In this document: positions 44,560 through 53,827 of the stretch, one piece after another
How positions within the stretch are numbered: position 1 is the first letter of the stretch
Layout: every line of letters starts with the position of its first letter
Assembly: GCF_000687555.1 (NCBI RefSeq)
Contig: NZ_JHWJ01000014.1
Span: 62,001 to 126,000 of the forward strand
Origin: [Clostridium] aerotolerans DSM 5434
Lineage (GTDB): Bacteria > Bacillota > Clostridia > Lachnospirales > Lachnospiraceae
Reading direction: 5' to 3'
Length of the DNA stretch: 64,000 nucleotides
The notes under the pieces: model-generated
Seen by the model: only the letters and a program-made list of their open reading frames with translations
Told to the model about the DNA's origin: nothing
Database searches by the model: none
Made by a program: the position numbers and the translations under genes

Positions 44560-45589
44560 GGCTGCTCCACTGGTCATTTACGAAACTTAGGGCATTTTCC
44601 TTTGATATAAACTCTAGGTCCACGCTGTTAAAGGAATTGGTCCTTCCATCATGTATGGACTCTGTTAAGGCTTGTACACTGTATATTCCCATCTGTCTGG
44701 TGTCTATGTAAAGCGACATGGCCATTGTCCCTTTTAAAACGGCATCCAGGGTGGCCTTTGATTTATAATAGCCAATCACCTGGGTCTTTCCCACACTGTT
44801 GTAATCAATCACGGCCTGATATACAGCTTCTGTATCCACCTCATCCATGCAGATAATGATGTCAGGCGGGCCTTGATCGTTCTGGAAGAGATTGCGGACG
44901 ATTTCTTCTGATTCAAAGGCTCGTCCTGATGGAACCTTGATTTCCTCTACTACGATGGGGTTTGCGGTATCACTGGAAGTAACCAAACGGTTATTGATCT
45001 GGTTGAATATCTGGGATTGGCTGCTGTCGGAGGAATTGTCATGGAGAAACATCATGACTCTCATCTTCCTGGACTCTTTTGGAAGTATTTTTATGATCTG
45101 GTTTCCATATTCCTGTCCCAGCTGATAGGAATTGATTCCCACAAAGCTTTGTCTGTTTGATGTGGGGGCATCGTTTAACATGGTTACCACTGGGATTCCT
45201 CTGGCTGCTGCCTCGTTGATCTTATCCTCCAGACGGGATTCCCCTGTGAATTCCAGTAAGATTCCGTCTACTTTTGCTGCTATGCTCATATCCATAAAAT
45301 CAACTGTGGTATATTCCGAGGACTGGTCCTTTCCCTTTAGCTCTACATAGGCATCGTGAAGAGCCGCCTCTTCCTTTACACTTTTGTATACGTCGTTCCA
45401 GAACTGGGAATCCAGATTATCTATGATCATGACATAATGATATTCATAAGCCGAATTCTTTTCTCCATGCTCCAGTCCTGTTTTTTTCAGGACGTATCCG
45501 TAGAAGGAGGAGGTCAGCCTCGTTAAGAATACGATAACGAGTAATCCGGCAAATACTAACAAAAGCAGGCTTTTTTTTCTTTTATCCAT
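44549..45589 (-). CDS. Membrane-anchored sugar-binding protein, likely kinase partner
   Basis: This 346-residue protein has an uncleaved-looking N-terminal membrane helix (SLLLLVFAGLLVIVFL) without a lipobox cysteine. A Peripla_BP_4/RbsB-like domain follows (MIIDNLDSQFWNDVYKSVKE, GIPVVTMLNDAPTSNRQSFVG, IIICMDEVDTEAVY). Divergence from the transport-type proteins nearby and overlap with the kinase gene suggest a sensing role. AGAGGAT precedes the ATG. In the known XylFII-LytS system a like protein binds xylose and activates the kinase. The ligand here is not certain. Confidence 0.87.
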   Translation of the reverse strand: MDKRKKSLLLLVFAGLLVIVFLTRLTSSFYGYVLKKTGLEHGEKNSAYEYHYVMIIDNLDSQFWNDVYKSVKEEAALHDAYVELKGKDQSSEYTTVDFMDMSIAAKVDGILLEFTGESRLEDKINEAAARGIPVVTMLNDAPTSNRQSFVGINSYQLGQEYGNQIIKILPKESRKMRVMMFLHDNSSDSSQSQIFNQINNRLVTSSDTANPIVVEEIKVPSGRAFESEEIVRNLFQNDQGPPDIIICMDEVDTEAVYQAVIDYNSVGKTQVIGYYKSKATLDAVLKGTMAMSLYIDTRQMGIYSVQALTESIHDGRTNSFNSVDLEFISKENALSFVNDQWSSHEK

Positions 45590-45622
45590 GGGTATCCTCT
45601 TGTCTCAATTTATGCTGTTTTT

Positions 45623-45651
45623 ATTATACTAAATTGGGGTGGAAAACGTAA
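45623..45651 (-). promoter_or_regulatory. Promoter of the sugar-sensing operon
   Basis: On the minus strand a perfect TATAAT (45623-45628) has TTACGT (45646-45651) 17 bases upstream, a weak -35. The TTTAG before TATAAT is also found in the glf promoter. The leader is about 30 bases. Confidence 0.5.
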
Positions 45652-45756
45652 GCAGGAGAATCTTGCGGGGGAGTAGCATTTTTTTGTCATGGGTGTGATG
45701 ATAGGTATTATGGATTAGAACAACTTTACTGGTGATGTTATTTCTATGTAATGAGA

Positions 45757-45779
45757 AAAGCACGGTCATTCCGCGCTTT
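45757..45779 (-). terminator. Terminator after the DUF1963-like gene
   Basis: On the minus strand AAAGCGCGG pairs with CCGTGCTTT (one G-U) around AATGA, followed by TTTTCTC. It lies about 80 bases after the stop. The rest of 45590-45855 shows no gene. Confidence 0.72.
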
Positions 45780-45855
45780 ATCCTGTTTATGTAGTACATA
45801 TGTTTATGTTTATAATGGAATTGATTCATTCCGTATCAGAGGATTTTATATCGCA

Positions 45856-46554
45856 TTAATAGAAATCACAATATACTTTCCAATCAGATATTTGAGGATT
45901 GTAGAAGAAATAGATTTTTCCACTATCTACAATATTAAATAGGGCTTTTACATCGGACGAGATTTGCATAACAAATTCATATCCATCTCCAAAACTAAAA
46001 CCAGATTGGCAAAAAGCAGGATAGCCACCAACCTTGTGCTGGGAATATATTTCTTCACATATATCATCAAAATAATCGATTCCTTCTGTTGTTTCTAATT
46101 GGAGGATTATATCTTCCATTTCTTCTGAAATTCCCCCTCCGTCCCAACAGGGATAATCATTTTCTATTAATTGAGGGATTAGTGGAAAAGGCTTTATCAT
46201 ATCAGTTTGGTACTCACACGGGACTAATTGCTCTAAGGAAGGATAGGTACGGATGCAGAACCATGGACTCAAATCATCTGATTTAAGGTTATCCCAAACG
46301 TCTTTTGACATGAATACTGTGACAAGCTCGATTCCAGTTAATTCTATCGGGACAAAGGGTAAATCTTTTAAGAATATTGTTGCGACAGGAGCCATGTTAT
46401 TTCCGCTTTTATCTTTAGGAATGTCCTCACCTTCATGCTGCCAGCAAACACTTCCAATCCAGCTTTCTAGTAACTCTCTGGTTGGTCTTTTTCCTCCTGT
46501 CTCAAAAATAACAGCCTTTTTTGCAAGCTCTTCCTTTATTTCTTTTACTGTCAT
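45856..46554 (-). CDS. DUF1963/YwqG-like cytoplasmic protein
   Basis: This 232-residue soluble, acidic protein has no signal peptide. The block QHKVGGYPAFCQSGF near 190, followed by FVMQISSD and a YFFYNPQISDW end, matches the DUF1963 (YwqG) pattern, where a GYP.. loop precedes a strand. Function in this family is unknown; some members occur with polymorphic toxin systems as immunity-type proteins. AGAGGTG precedes the ATG. It and the next small membrane protein interrupt the glycan genes and have their own terminator, so they may be a later insertion. Confidence 0.6.
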   Translation of the reverse strand: MTVKEIKEELAKKAVIFETGGKRPTRELLESWIGSVCWQHEGEDIPKDKSGNNMAPVATIFLKDLPFVPIELTGIELVTVFMSKDVWDNLKSDDLSPWFCIRTYPSLEQLVPCEYQTDMIKPFPLIPQLIENDYPCWDGGGISEEMEDIILQLETTEGIDYFDDICEEIYSQHKVGGYPAFCQSGFSFGDGYEFVMQISSDVKALFNIVDSGKIYFFYNPQISDWKVYCDFY

Positions 46555-46660
46555 ATTGGGCGCACCTCTTATGTATTGTTTAATAATATTTATTCTTCAG
46601 ATTCTTGATAAAAATTGCTTATATATAACGGAATTTATCCCATTGTAAAATATAAACGTT

Positions 46661-47101
46661 TTAACCTTTCAAATTGAGACTTTGGTCTGTTTGAATGCCT
46701 GATTCTTTATCTGTAGTAGCACACACAGCAAAGATCACTCCCATAATAATAAAAATAATCCAATACAGTGAGACAAAGGGTATCATTCCAATGCTGATAT
46801 AACCCACAAGTTTCAAAACAAGAAAAACAATATAAACCAATAAAAGAATTATATTTATAAATCCAAAAAACCTTTTTATTATGTTGGAAATTTTAATGTC
46901 AGATAGTTTAATAAAGATAGTCACAATGCAAGCAGATATTAAAAAGTAGAATAGAGGAATTACCATAAAACTATAAACTGTATCCAGGAAAATATTTATA
47001 TTACGATAATAGATTACTGTTTCATAATAACTCATAACCAATAAACAGCATACAGAACCCAATGCAAATAATGCTTCACTATTGATTTTATGACTTCTCA
47101 A
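46661..47101 (-). CDS. Small four-helix membrane protein, unknown
   Basis: This 146-residue protein has about four membrane helices (around 10-30, 36-60, 75-97 and 103-125) and a short polar tail (ATTDKESGIQTDQSLNLKG). I do not recognise the family. The start appears to be TTG at 47101 with GGAG 11 bases upstream; no ATG fits. It precedes the DUF1963-like gene by about 106 bases on the same strand. The higher AT content here than in neighbouring glycan genes hints at separate origin. Confidence 0.55.
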   Translation of the reverse strand: MRSHKINSEALFALGSVCCLLVMSYYETVIYYRNINIFLDTVYSFMVIPLFYFLISACIVTIFIKLSDIKISNIIKRFFGFINIILLLVYIVFLVLKLVGYISIGMIPFVSLYWIIFIIMGVIFAVCATTDKESGIQTDQSLNLKG

Positions 47102-47193
47102 TATCTCATCATCTCCTATTAGTAAATTAACACTATATACGTTTAGCTAATTATAATTGTTTTCCAGACTTTTCACAACCCAATAATCAAAAA

Positions 47194-47238
47194 AAGGCAG
47201 CCCGGCCCATGAACTCTCGTCCACAACCAGACTGCCTT
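47194..47238 (-). terminator. Strong terminator at the end of the flippase/GT2 operon
   Basis: On the minus strand AAGGCAGTCTGG pairs with CCGGGCTGCCTT over 12 positions, followed by seven T. It starts five bases after the GT2 stop. Confidence 0.93.
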
Positions 47239-47242
47239 ATAG

Positions 47243-48226
47243 TTACATTTTCCCTTGAAATCCAGGTTCCTTTTTCCAATAAGACTGATTCATGGTAAAT
47301 CTTAAAATCAGCCAGGTTGGAAGCGAGCGATACCGCTTCCCCGCAAGGTACCCCATATACTTAAATCCGCTCTTTACAATCACTCCTGGAACCAGCCAGA
47401 TCTTTTTCTCACTCACCAGCCACGCTATAGTCTTCTTTACAAGACGGATTCCTTCACTTTCCGACCGGATTCCTTCAAATACTTCCGGGTGGTCCGCCTG
47501 GGACACGGCTAAGTCAAAGTTTCTTCTAAATTGTTCCATGCATCCGTAATTATGAGAATGATACACCTTTGCCTCTGCCGCATAAGCTACGGCCTGTCCC
47601 CGGTATCTGATTGCATTTCCGGCATAAATCATGTCTTCATTAAAAATAGTGCGACTGGTGAATCCACCAGCTTCTAAAAAGGCTTCTCTGTCATAGGCAC
47701 AGCACACATTGGAAGCAAAGAAGGTCTTGATTCCAAGCCCCTGCAAATCTTCCCTTGTCTTTACTCTGCTGTTTTCCGGGTAATTAAAGGACCGGGTATA
47801 CTGCTCTACCAGACCGCAATCTTGATTGGGAAGCTGTCTTCCATAGGCCATCACTACCTTTTCCCCATTCTTTCCTTCCTGGTCAAATGCATTTACCAGA
47901 GCACCGATCAGGTTTTTATCCGCAGGGACTGCGTCATCGGTCATAAAGACCATAATATCAGCTTTTGAGTACCCGGCTCCCTGGTTTCTCGTTCCGCCGT
48001 GGTCAAATTCTTCTTTTGTCACATGGTGGACTTCCAGGTTTTCTATATGATCATAGACATGGTCCTTCCAATAAGACTTTTCCGTATTCACTGCAATGAT
48101 GCGGCGAATGGGATAGTTCTGTACGGCCAGTCTCTCCAGCAAACGTCTTAAGGTATCGTCTGGCTTATAAACCGGAATGATTACGTCTACGGTCTTTTTC
48201 TCTGTTTGTTTTTCTTCCATTCCCAT
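47243..48226 (-). CDS. Rhamnosyltransferase-like GT2 enzyme
   Basis: This 327-residue GT2 enzyme starts VDVIIPVYKPDDTLRRLLER. It has FDHGGTRNQGA near 77, a motif typical of rhamnosyl- and related transferases, then FMTDDAVP as the metal site and FNEDMIYAGNAIRY near 195. It would extend a lipid-linked oligosaccharide at the cytoplasmic face. It is the last gene of the operon that starts at the 50908-52155 flippase, 14 bases after the DUF2142 gene. Confidence 0.87.
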   Translation of the reverse strand: MGMEEKQTEKKTVDVIIPVYKPDDTLRRLLERLAVQNYPIRRIIAVNTEKSYWKDHVYDHIENLEVHHVTKEEFDHGGTRNQGAGYSKADIMVFMTDDAVPADKNLIGALVNAFDQEGKNGEKVVMAYGRQLPNQDCGLVEQYTRSFNYPENSRVKTREDLQGLGIKTFFASNVCCAYDREAFLEAGGFTSRTIFNEDMIYAGNAIRYRGQAVAYAAEAKVYHSHNYGCMEQFRRNFDLAVSQADHPEVFEGIRSESEGIRLVKKTIAWLVSEKKIWLVPGVIVKSGFKYMGYLAGKRYRSLPTWLILRFTMNQSYWKKEPGFQGKM

Positions 48227-48240
48227 TTCCTACCTTCCTG

Positions 48241-49845
48241 TCAATAGCGCAGACATGCCGTGGAGCAGATGCGTATCAGGGCGTAAATGCTGACAAAGCA
48301 TTGCAGGAACCAGGCACTTTTTCTTAAATCAACGGTCAGAACCAGCCGTTTATCAAATATGGTCAGTAAAACCAGAGGAAGCAGGGGGATAAAATAGCGC
48401 CCCTGAACTCCGGTGATGTAAGTCATTTCTCTTGGAGTATAGCCAAGAAGCATGGAAGCCAAAATGAGACAAGCGCTTAAAAATACCAGCAAAAGAGTAA
48501 ACCATTTCTGCCATCTCTGAAAAGGAACCACTTCTCCTTCTCTTCTCACCACACTGATGAAAAGCCCATAGCACAACAGCAGCAGGCAAAATGGAGGTAC
48601 CGTAAGATTGGGATCTAAATTTCCTAAAAAGCCGCCCAGCATTGTCACCAGATAATAATCAAGCTGGGTCACAAAGGTATTATAATAAATCATGACAATA
48701 TCATATGGCTTGTTTATTACATCAGATACGGTATAGCCTGCTGCCTCACTCCAGCCAACATAGCTTTCCGTCTGAGTGGCCCATATGCCAAGAACCAGAT
48801 GGTTTACCAAATATACCGCAAGGAGCATAGCTCCCAGGACGCAGGCAAAGGAAATCCAGTACCGTTTCTTTGACTGGAATTTTGCAGTTGGAATAAAAAG
48901 GCAAATACCTGCCAGAGGAAGATACACGATTTTACCCGGCTCTAATAGAATTAACAGCAGGCCCAGGATGACGGTATCTTTTATGGTCACCTCTTTTTTC
49001 TCAAAGGCAAGATAAAAGCACCAGGCAATAAACATCAGGGAAAGGCCAATAAATCCACTGTCATAGGAATAAGAAGCCGCCAGATGAAGAGTCATGGGCA
49101 AAGCGGATACAGCCATAATTACCTCTTTTTTAAAGGGCATGACCCGAAATGCCAGATAGGACATGGCAGTAAATGCAAGGAGATTAAAGAACCGTCCCAG
49201 CATGACCATGGGTACGTATCCCATATGGAATACTCTTGCAAGGGCAATTCCAATAGCCTGAGGAAGATATATAACGGGTGAGGTATTGACAGGAATCTCA
49301 CTGCGGACGGTTACTCCCTGGCTGTTATCCTTTGAAAATAACTGAGTGATCATCATATTATAGGAAAACTGCTCCGGCTCTGATTCAAAGCCATTGACAT
49401 CGTCTCCACTCCGAACTAAAACATTAGCGCCACGGCTGATCCGGTCTTTTTCCTCTTTCGTGGCCTGGGATAAATAATCCTTATCTGCTACTGCCTGCTT
49501 TCCCATGATCTGGCTGGATAAGCGGTAAGAGCTGATGAAATGTGCCGCTTCATCCGGGGCAGTAAATGGCGGAAGGGCGATTAAGTAAAATACTCCTAAA
49601 ATCAGGATAACCACCGGATACATCCATTGATACAGCTTTTTACTTATCCACAAAACTGCTCCCAAACAGAAAAGAAATCCACAACCTGCCAGTATGAGCC
49701 ACCAGTAAAATCGCCGGACAGACTCAAATTCCGGGGACGGAATGCCGATAATGGTTTTATGATAGGGCAGCAGGAAAAGAAATGCGAGAACCAGGATACT
49801 TCCTGCCGTCAGTGCCAGGCCTTTTTTATTCCCAGTTAGATTCAC
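48241..49845 (-). CDS. DUF2142 polytopic membrane protein
   Basis: This 534-residue protein has about twelve membrane helices. The first large outer loop has PPFTAPDEAAHFISSYRLS, the PDExxH signature of DUF2142, a GT-C-like family found in surface-polysaccharide loci. The aspartate-glutamate pair is where GT-C enzymes bind the lipid-linked donor. The best start is GTG at 49845 with AGGAGG upstream, overlapping the DUF2304 gene end by 20 bases; a TTG at 49890 lacks a site. It probably adds a sugar outside the membrane, perhaps using a lipid sugar made by the adjacent GT2 enzyme. Confidence 0.83.
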   Translation of the reverse strand: MNLTGNKKGLALTAGSILVLAFLFLLPYHKTIIGIPSPEFESVRRFYWWLILAGCGFLFCLGAVLWISKKLYQWMYPVVILILGVFYLIALPPFTAPDEAAHFISSYRLSSQIMGKQAVADKDYLSQATKEEKDRISRGANVLVRSGDDVNGFESEPEQFSYNMMITQLFSKDNSQGVTVRSEIPVNTSPVIYLPQAIGIALARVFHMGYVPMVMLGRFFNLLAFTAMSYLAFRVMPFKKEVIMAVSALPMTLHLAASYSYDSGFIGLSLMFIAWCFYLAFEKKEVTIKDTVILGLLLILLEPGKIVYLPLAGICLFIPTAKFQSKKRYWISFACVLGAMLLAVYLVNHLVLGIWATQTESYVGWSEAAGYTVSDVINKPYDIVMIYYNTFVTQLDYYLVTMLGGFLGNLDPNLTVPPFCLLLLCYGLFISVVRREGEVVPFQRWQKWFTLLLVFLSACLILASMLLGYTPREMTYITGVQGRYFIPLLPLVLLTIFDKRLVLTVDLRKSAWFLQCFVSIYALIRICSTACLRY

Positions 49846-50197
49846 GTTTTGTCTCCTCCTTTTCCTTATCTTCTTCCCTGTCCAGGGCAAAAGCCTGAAT
49901 GAGCTCTGTCACCCGCCGTTCCAATTGTGAGATTTTTACGGATTGGAAGAATACCTTTAAAAGCAAAATAAAAATCATAAAGGTAAAGATAAAGTTTGCT
50001 GTGGAATACGTTCCCACCATACCTGAAATGAAATCCGCCAGCCTTGGAAACAGGCTGAATACCACCAGTAAGAGTGCAAACATTACCCAGAAAATAGAAT
50101 CCTCGATTTTCATTTTAGAATGGCGTATCCTTCTGAGCAAGTAACATGTCAGCAGAATGGACACGCATATCAGTACGCATCGAAGTATAAATGTCAT
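49826..50197 (-). CDS. DUF2304 small membrane protein
   Basis: This 123-residue protein has three membrane segments (about 2-20, 32-52 and 66-88) and a charged, coiled-coil tail (SQLERRVTELIQAFALDREE). This is the DUF2304 layout, a family nearly always found beside a DPM1-like GT2 gene. It likely helps the neighbouring transferase at the membrane, as small subunits do for DPM synthase (inference). ATG 50197 has GGGAG six bases upstream. Confidence 0.8.
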   Translation of the reverse strand: MTFILRCVLICVSILLTCYLLRRIRHSKMKIEDSIFWVMFALLLVVFSLFPRLADFISGMVGTYSTANFIFTFMIFILLLKVFFQSVKISQLERRVTELIQAFALDREEDKEKEETKRESNWE

Positions 50198-50212
50198 TGA
50201 CAACTCCCCCTT

Positions 50213-50911
50213 TTATCTTCTGTCCCTGATACGGAAGCTTTGAACCAGTAAAATGGAGAAAAGCATTTTCCCCATATACCGTGCCGCATTCAGTGGATTT
50301 AAGTAGCTTTCGCCAAGAATTCTCTCATCCATCACCACAGGAATTTCAGCTACCTTGGCACCATGACGGATCAGATAAGAGATGGTATCCGGCTCCGGGC
50401 CATAATTTAAGCCATCAGCAAATTCCTTGATCATCTTATGGCTGAACATACGCATTCCGGAAGTGGGGTCTTTGACCAGAACTCCTGTGGTGAACCAGAT
50501 GGCACCGCTTAAGAGACGGCTTCCAAACATACGCAGGGAATGAGGTTTCCTTTCTGATACATACCGGGAACCGATGACAATATCGTAGCCCTCATTCATT
50601 TTTTCCTTCATGGGAAGGATATACTCTGGCCGGTGCTGTCCGTCTCCGTCAAACTGTATGGCATATCGGTAGCCATGGCGGTGGGCATATTTAAGACCTG
50701 TCTGGAATGCACCAGCGAGCCCAAGGTTCACCGGAAGGTCGATGATCCGCCAGTTATGCTTCCGGCATATTTCTGCCGTATTGTCCGTGGAGCCGTCATT
50801 GATGATCACGTAATCGAACATGGGATAGTTTTCAATAACGCCTCCTACGACGCGCTCGATATTCAAAGCTTCATTATAAGCAGGTATTACTACCAAAACT
50901 TTATCCGTCAT
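50213..50911 (-). CDS. DPM1/DpgS-like GT2 polyprenyl-phosphate glycosyltransferase
   Basis: This 232-residue GT2 enzyme has VVIPAYNEALNIERV, IINDGSTDNT, FDGDGQHRPEYI and GSRYVSER. There are no C-terminal membrane helices beyond an amphipathic end (MGKMLFSILLVQSF), so it may rely on the DUF2304 neighbour for anchoring. It would make a polyprenyl-phosphate sugar for the DUF2142 protein. The start overlaps the flippase stop by four bases. Confidence 0.88.
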   Translation of the reverse strand: MTDKVLVVIPAYNEALNIERVVGGVIENYPMFDYVIINDGSTDNTAEICRKHNWRIIDLPVNLGLAGAFQTGLKYAHRHGYRYAIQFDGDGQHRPEYILPMKEKMNEGYDIVIGSRYVSERKPHSLRMFGSRLLSGAIWFTTGVLVKDPTSGMRMFSHKMIKEFADGLNYGPEPDTISYLIRHGAKVAEIPVVMDERILGESYLNPLNAARYMGKMLFSILLVQSFRIRDRR

Positions 50912-52155
50912 TTTAATAACCCTTTCTTTTCCTTTATCAGTACGTAAGCTGCCTGTCCCATAAAGCAGAGCATGAGGAGCAGCATGGAAAGCAGATAGGA
51001 GAACGCTCCTCCGTTAATTCCTCCCGCTTTCACCAGGGAAAAGGAAAGGAAATATGACAAAATACAGACTGGAACATAGCCAAAAAAGATCCGCTTCTGC
51101 TGCTTCATAATTACAAGGACATAATAGAATAAGTTCATCAATGCAAACAGACCACCGCCAAAAACAATGGCAAGTAAGCCCCAAAGATATGGATTTAAGT
51201 CTACATTATAGATTGCACCAAGTACCGGAACTCCAATGGCCCAGGCACCTATGAGGGCGATTACTGTAAGAACTAAAATCACGCCGGATAGCTTACTGAT
51301 TTCCCTGACAAAGCCATGATAACTTCTCTCTTCCCAAAGGTAGGACAGCTTAGTAAGGAACGGCCGAATCACGAAATTGGCCGCAAGATTGATTACAGAA
51401 GTGGGCATAAAAATAGCCACAAAAATGGCGTTATCAATGGAAGTCATCTGGGCATCTACCGCATACTTTGCCATAGCAAAGATAAGCCCGTCGAGAAATA
51501 CGGAAAGAAAAAGCAGAAATCCTTCCTTAAGGATCTCCCACTCCTTGCCTTCTCTCCTATGAAGGGCAATTTCAGGCATATTTCCTGCCATACCCTTGTC
51601 AAAGATCAGGATTCCAGCTCCCTGTGAAATCACCGCGACACCGCTGGATAACACAAGATTTTTTGTTATAATAAGTGTGGTCAAAAAGCAGAACACAGAT
51701 AAAAGAGTTCGGTACGTCATAGCCTGTCCCGTACGATAGAGACGCCCCACTCTTTGAAATTCAGATTCATATACATCTGCAAAGCCGTCCAGCACTTTAT
51801 AAAGCACCATTAAAAATACCACCAGACATTTTTCCAGGGTATAATCCGGAGAGGCTACAAAAAGCTTCCAGACGATATAACCGATTCCCAAAATGACCGC
51901 TGCCACACAGGATAGATATCTGGCTCTCCGGTATTCCGAGAAGGTGTAATTCCCGGAAACGTCCGTACTCTGAATGGGTCTCATGCCAAAATAGGCCACC
52001 AGAAACATCTGCTGCCCAAATGTGCTGAAGGCAAAACCAAAGATTCCTCCCTGATCCGTGCCTATAATATGATTGACAAGGGCCGTAAGAAGCATGCTGG
52101 AGCCAGCATAAATAAAGCTTCCAATCATGTTCCAGGCCACATTTTTTCGTTCCAT
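50908..52155 (-). CDS. Polysaccharide flippase/exporter, MATE-like
   Basis: This 415-residue polytopic protein has about twelve helices and a start (ERKNVAWNMIGSFIYAGSSM) like the polysaccharide biosynthesis flippases. It is shorter than the other two in the window. It probably moves lipid-linked oligosaccharide outward. It heads an operon of GT2, DUF2304, DUF2142 and a second GT2 gene. A good promoter lies 34 bases before it. Confidence 0.82.
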   Translation of the reverse strand: MERKNVAWNMIGSFIYAGSSMLLTALVNHIIGTDQGGIFGFAFSTFGQQMFLVAYFGMRPIQSTDVSGNYTFSEYRRARYLSCVAAVILGIGYIVWKLFVASPDYTLEKCLVVFLMVLYKVLDGFADVYESEFQRVGRLYRTGQAMTYRTLLSVFCFLTTLIITKNLVLSSGVAVISQGAGILIFDKGMAGNMPEIALHRREGKEWEILKEGFLLFLSVFLDGLIFAMAKYAVDAQMTSIDNAIFVAIFMPTSVINLAANFVIRPFLTKLSYLWEERSYHGFVREISKLSGVILVLTVIALIGAWAIGVPVLGAIYNVDLNPYLWGLLAIVFGGGLFALMNLFYYVLVIMKQQKRIFFGYVPVCILSYFLSFSLVKAGGINGGAFSYLLSMLLLMLCFMGQAAYVLIKEKKGLLK

Positions 52156-52188
52156 ATATATTCCTCTGATTTCCTTACCGTTCCCTTT

Positions 52189-52217
52189 ATTCTACAATAA
52201 CAGACTTTAAATGTAAA
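52189..52217 (-). promoter_or_regulatory. Promoter of the 50908-52155 flippase operon
   Basis: On the minus strand TTTACA (52212-52217) and TAGAAT (52189-52194) have a 17-base spacer. The -35 matches the three other TTTACA promoters in this half of the window. Confidence 0.7.
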
Positions 52218-52231
52218 CCGTAACCCCTATA

Positions 52232-53677
52232 TTACGATTCTTTTCCAATTCCTGCTGTTTTGCAAAGGTACAAAAATGCTTCCAGACGGAACAGCCAGGA
52301 AAGGCCTGCGTAAACAACAACTCCTACCAGAATCTGTACCACCAGAGTGAGAAGCGTTCCTTCTATTAAATACTGTACGCCGTATACAACAAGACCCATG
52401 ACTGCCGAGATAATAAGGGAAGGCATCACGTCCTTCCATTGCTCGTAAAAGCTGTAATTTAACAGCTTTTTATTGGGGTGGGCATTGATAAAGGTACAGA
52501 TAAAGTCGGTTACCGCACGAAGAGCCACCATGGTGTAGATTCCTAAGGGAATGCTGATAATAAGGGCGACAACACTGACTGCCTTTTTAATGATCTCCAG
52601 CTTTAAAAATATCTCACTTCTTCCCAGTGCGTTAATGGCCTGTAAGTTAGCTACATGAAGGGGCCAGGTGGCATAGGCGATGCAAAGCAGCCGGAGCATC
52701 GGGACGCAGGGGAGATACTGATCGGTAAGGAGCAGCTTCACCATGGGTTCTGCCACTGCCATTAGGCCTGCCATCATAGGAAACACAAGATATGAGCTTG
52801 TGACGATGGATCTGCGGACCATGCCTTTCACCCGTTCCCTGTCATCCTGAAAGGCAGAAAAAGCAGGAAGCATGACCGACTGGATAGCAGCTCCCAGGTT
52901 ATTGGCAATAAGGGAAGGGAACTGGTTTCCCCTTGAGTATTGCCCCATCATGGCGGAATTATATACTTTTCCAATGACTAATCCATAGACATTGGTAAAT
53001 ACCGTATCAATAAGACCGGAACACAGGATTTTCCAGCCGTAGGAAAACAGCTCCTTGGCTTTTTCCACGGAAAACAAAAGTCTGGGGCGCCATTTTACAA
53101 GAACGGAAAGAGCTGCCATTAAGAAAAAGCTGTAAAAAAACTGCTGCATAGCAAGAGCCCAGACTCCATAGCCTAAAAATGCCATAGTAACTCCTATCAC
53201 TCCAGAGCCAAGAGCAGCCACAATACTGGCAATGCAAAGCTTACGAAACTCCATGGTTCTTGCAATTGCCGCAGACTGAACGGAAGTTACTGCACCAAAA
53301 AACAAGGTAACAGCAAGGGTTCGAAGGACCGGACGGAATAGGGGCTGTCCATAAAATGAGGCAATGGCCGGGGCCGAAAAGAACAAAATGAGATACAAAG
53401 CAGCTGCAATTCCTGCACTGATATAGAAGGCAGAGGAATAATCCTCCTCGTCCACCTTTTGCTTTTGTATCAGGGATGTATTGAAACCACTTTGAACGAA
53501 TACATTTCCAATGGTAATAAATATCATGATGAGCATGACTTCTCCGGACTCTGCCGGTGTTAAAAGCCTGGCCAGCAGTATTGATACCAGGAACTGAATA
53601 CCTTGAGTTCCTCCATTTTCCATCACTTTCCAAAACAAACCGGAAAGGACTTTATTTTTTATATTTTCCTCATACAT
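52232..53677 (-). CDS. Lipopolysaccharide-type flippase, WzxC family
   Basis: This 481-residue protein has about twelve to fourteen membrane helices. It has the WzxC-like start VLSGLFWKVMENGGTQGIQF, then FLVSILLARLLTPAESGEV and an FNTSLIQKQKVDEEDYSSAF block typical of the family. It would flip undecaprenyl-linked repeat units. ATG 53677 follows GAGGAG; the open frame extends to a TTG at 53710 without a site. It has its own promoter and may be monocistronic. Confidence 0.88.
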   Translation of the reverse strand: MYEENIKNKVLSGLFWKVMENGGTQGIQFLVSILLARLLTPAESGEVMLIMIFITIGNVFVQSGFNTSLIQKQKVDEEDYSSAFYISAGIAAALYLILFFSAPAIASFYGQPLFRPVLRTLAVTLFFGAVTSVQSAAIARTMEFRKLCIASIVAALGSGVIGVTMAFLGYGVWALAMQQFFYSFFLMAALSVLVKWRPRLLFSVEKAKELFSYGWKILCSGLIDTVFTNVYGLVIGKVYNSAMMGQYSRGNQFPSLIANNLGAAIQSVMLPAFSAFQDDRERVKGMVRRSIVTSSYLVFPMMAGLMAVAEPMVKLLLTDQYLPCVPMLRLLCIAYATWPLHVANLQAINALGRSEIFLKLEIIKKAVSVVALIISIPLGIYTMVALRAVTDFICTFINAHPNKKLLNYSFYEQWKDVMPSLIISAVMGLVVYGVQYLIEGTLLTLVVQILVGVVVYAGLSWLFRLEAFLYLCKTAGIGKES

Positions 53678-53719
53678 ACTGGTTTTTCTCCTCGTTTTAC
53701 CAATTAACAATTCCGCCTT

Positions 53720-53748
53720 ATTGTACTATATTACCCATTAATTGTAAA
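53720..53748 (-). promoter_or_regulatory. Promoter of the WzxC-like gene
   Basis: On the minus strand TTTACA (53743-53748) and TACAAT (53720-53725) are 17 bases apart; the spacer ends in ATATAG as in the GT8 operon promoter. Confidence 0.7.
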
Positions 53749-53827
53749 TCGTCTCTAGCATTTTGACCCCAATCATGATAAACTATGAGGGAATATACTC
53801 AATTTACTAGAATTCAGGAGGTTTTTC

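Noticed and set aside
53763-53800. TTGACC-based promoter for the L,D-transpeptidase gene
   Set aside because: No acceptable -10 hexamer at 16-18 bases; the best candidate spacing is 15 with a poor match.
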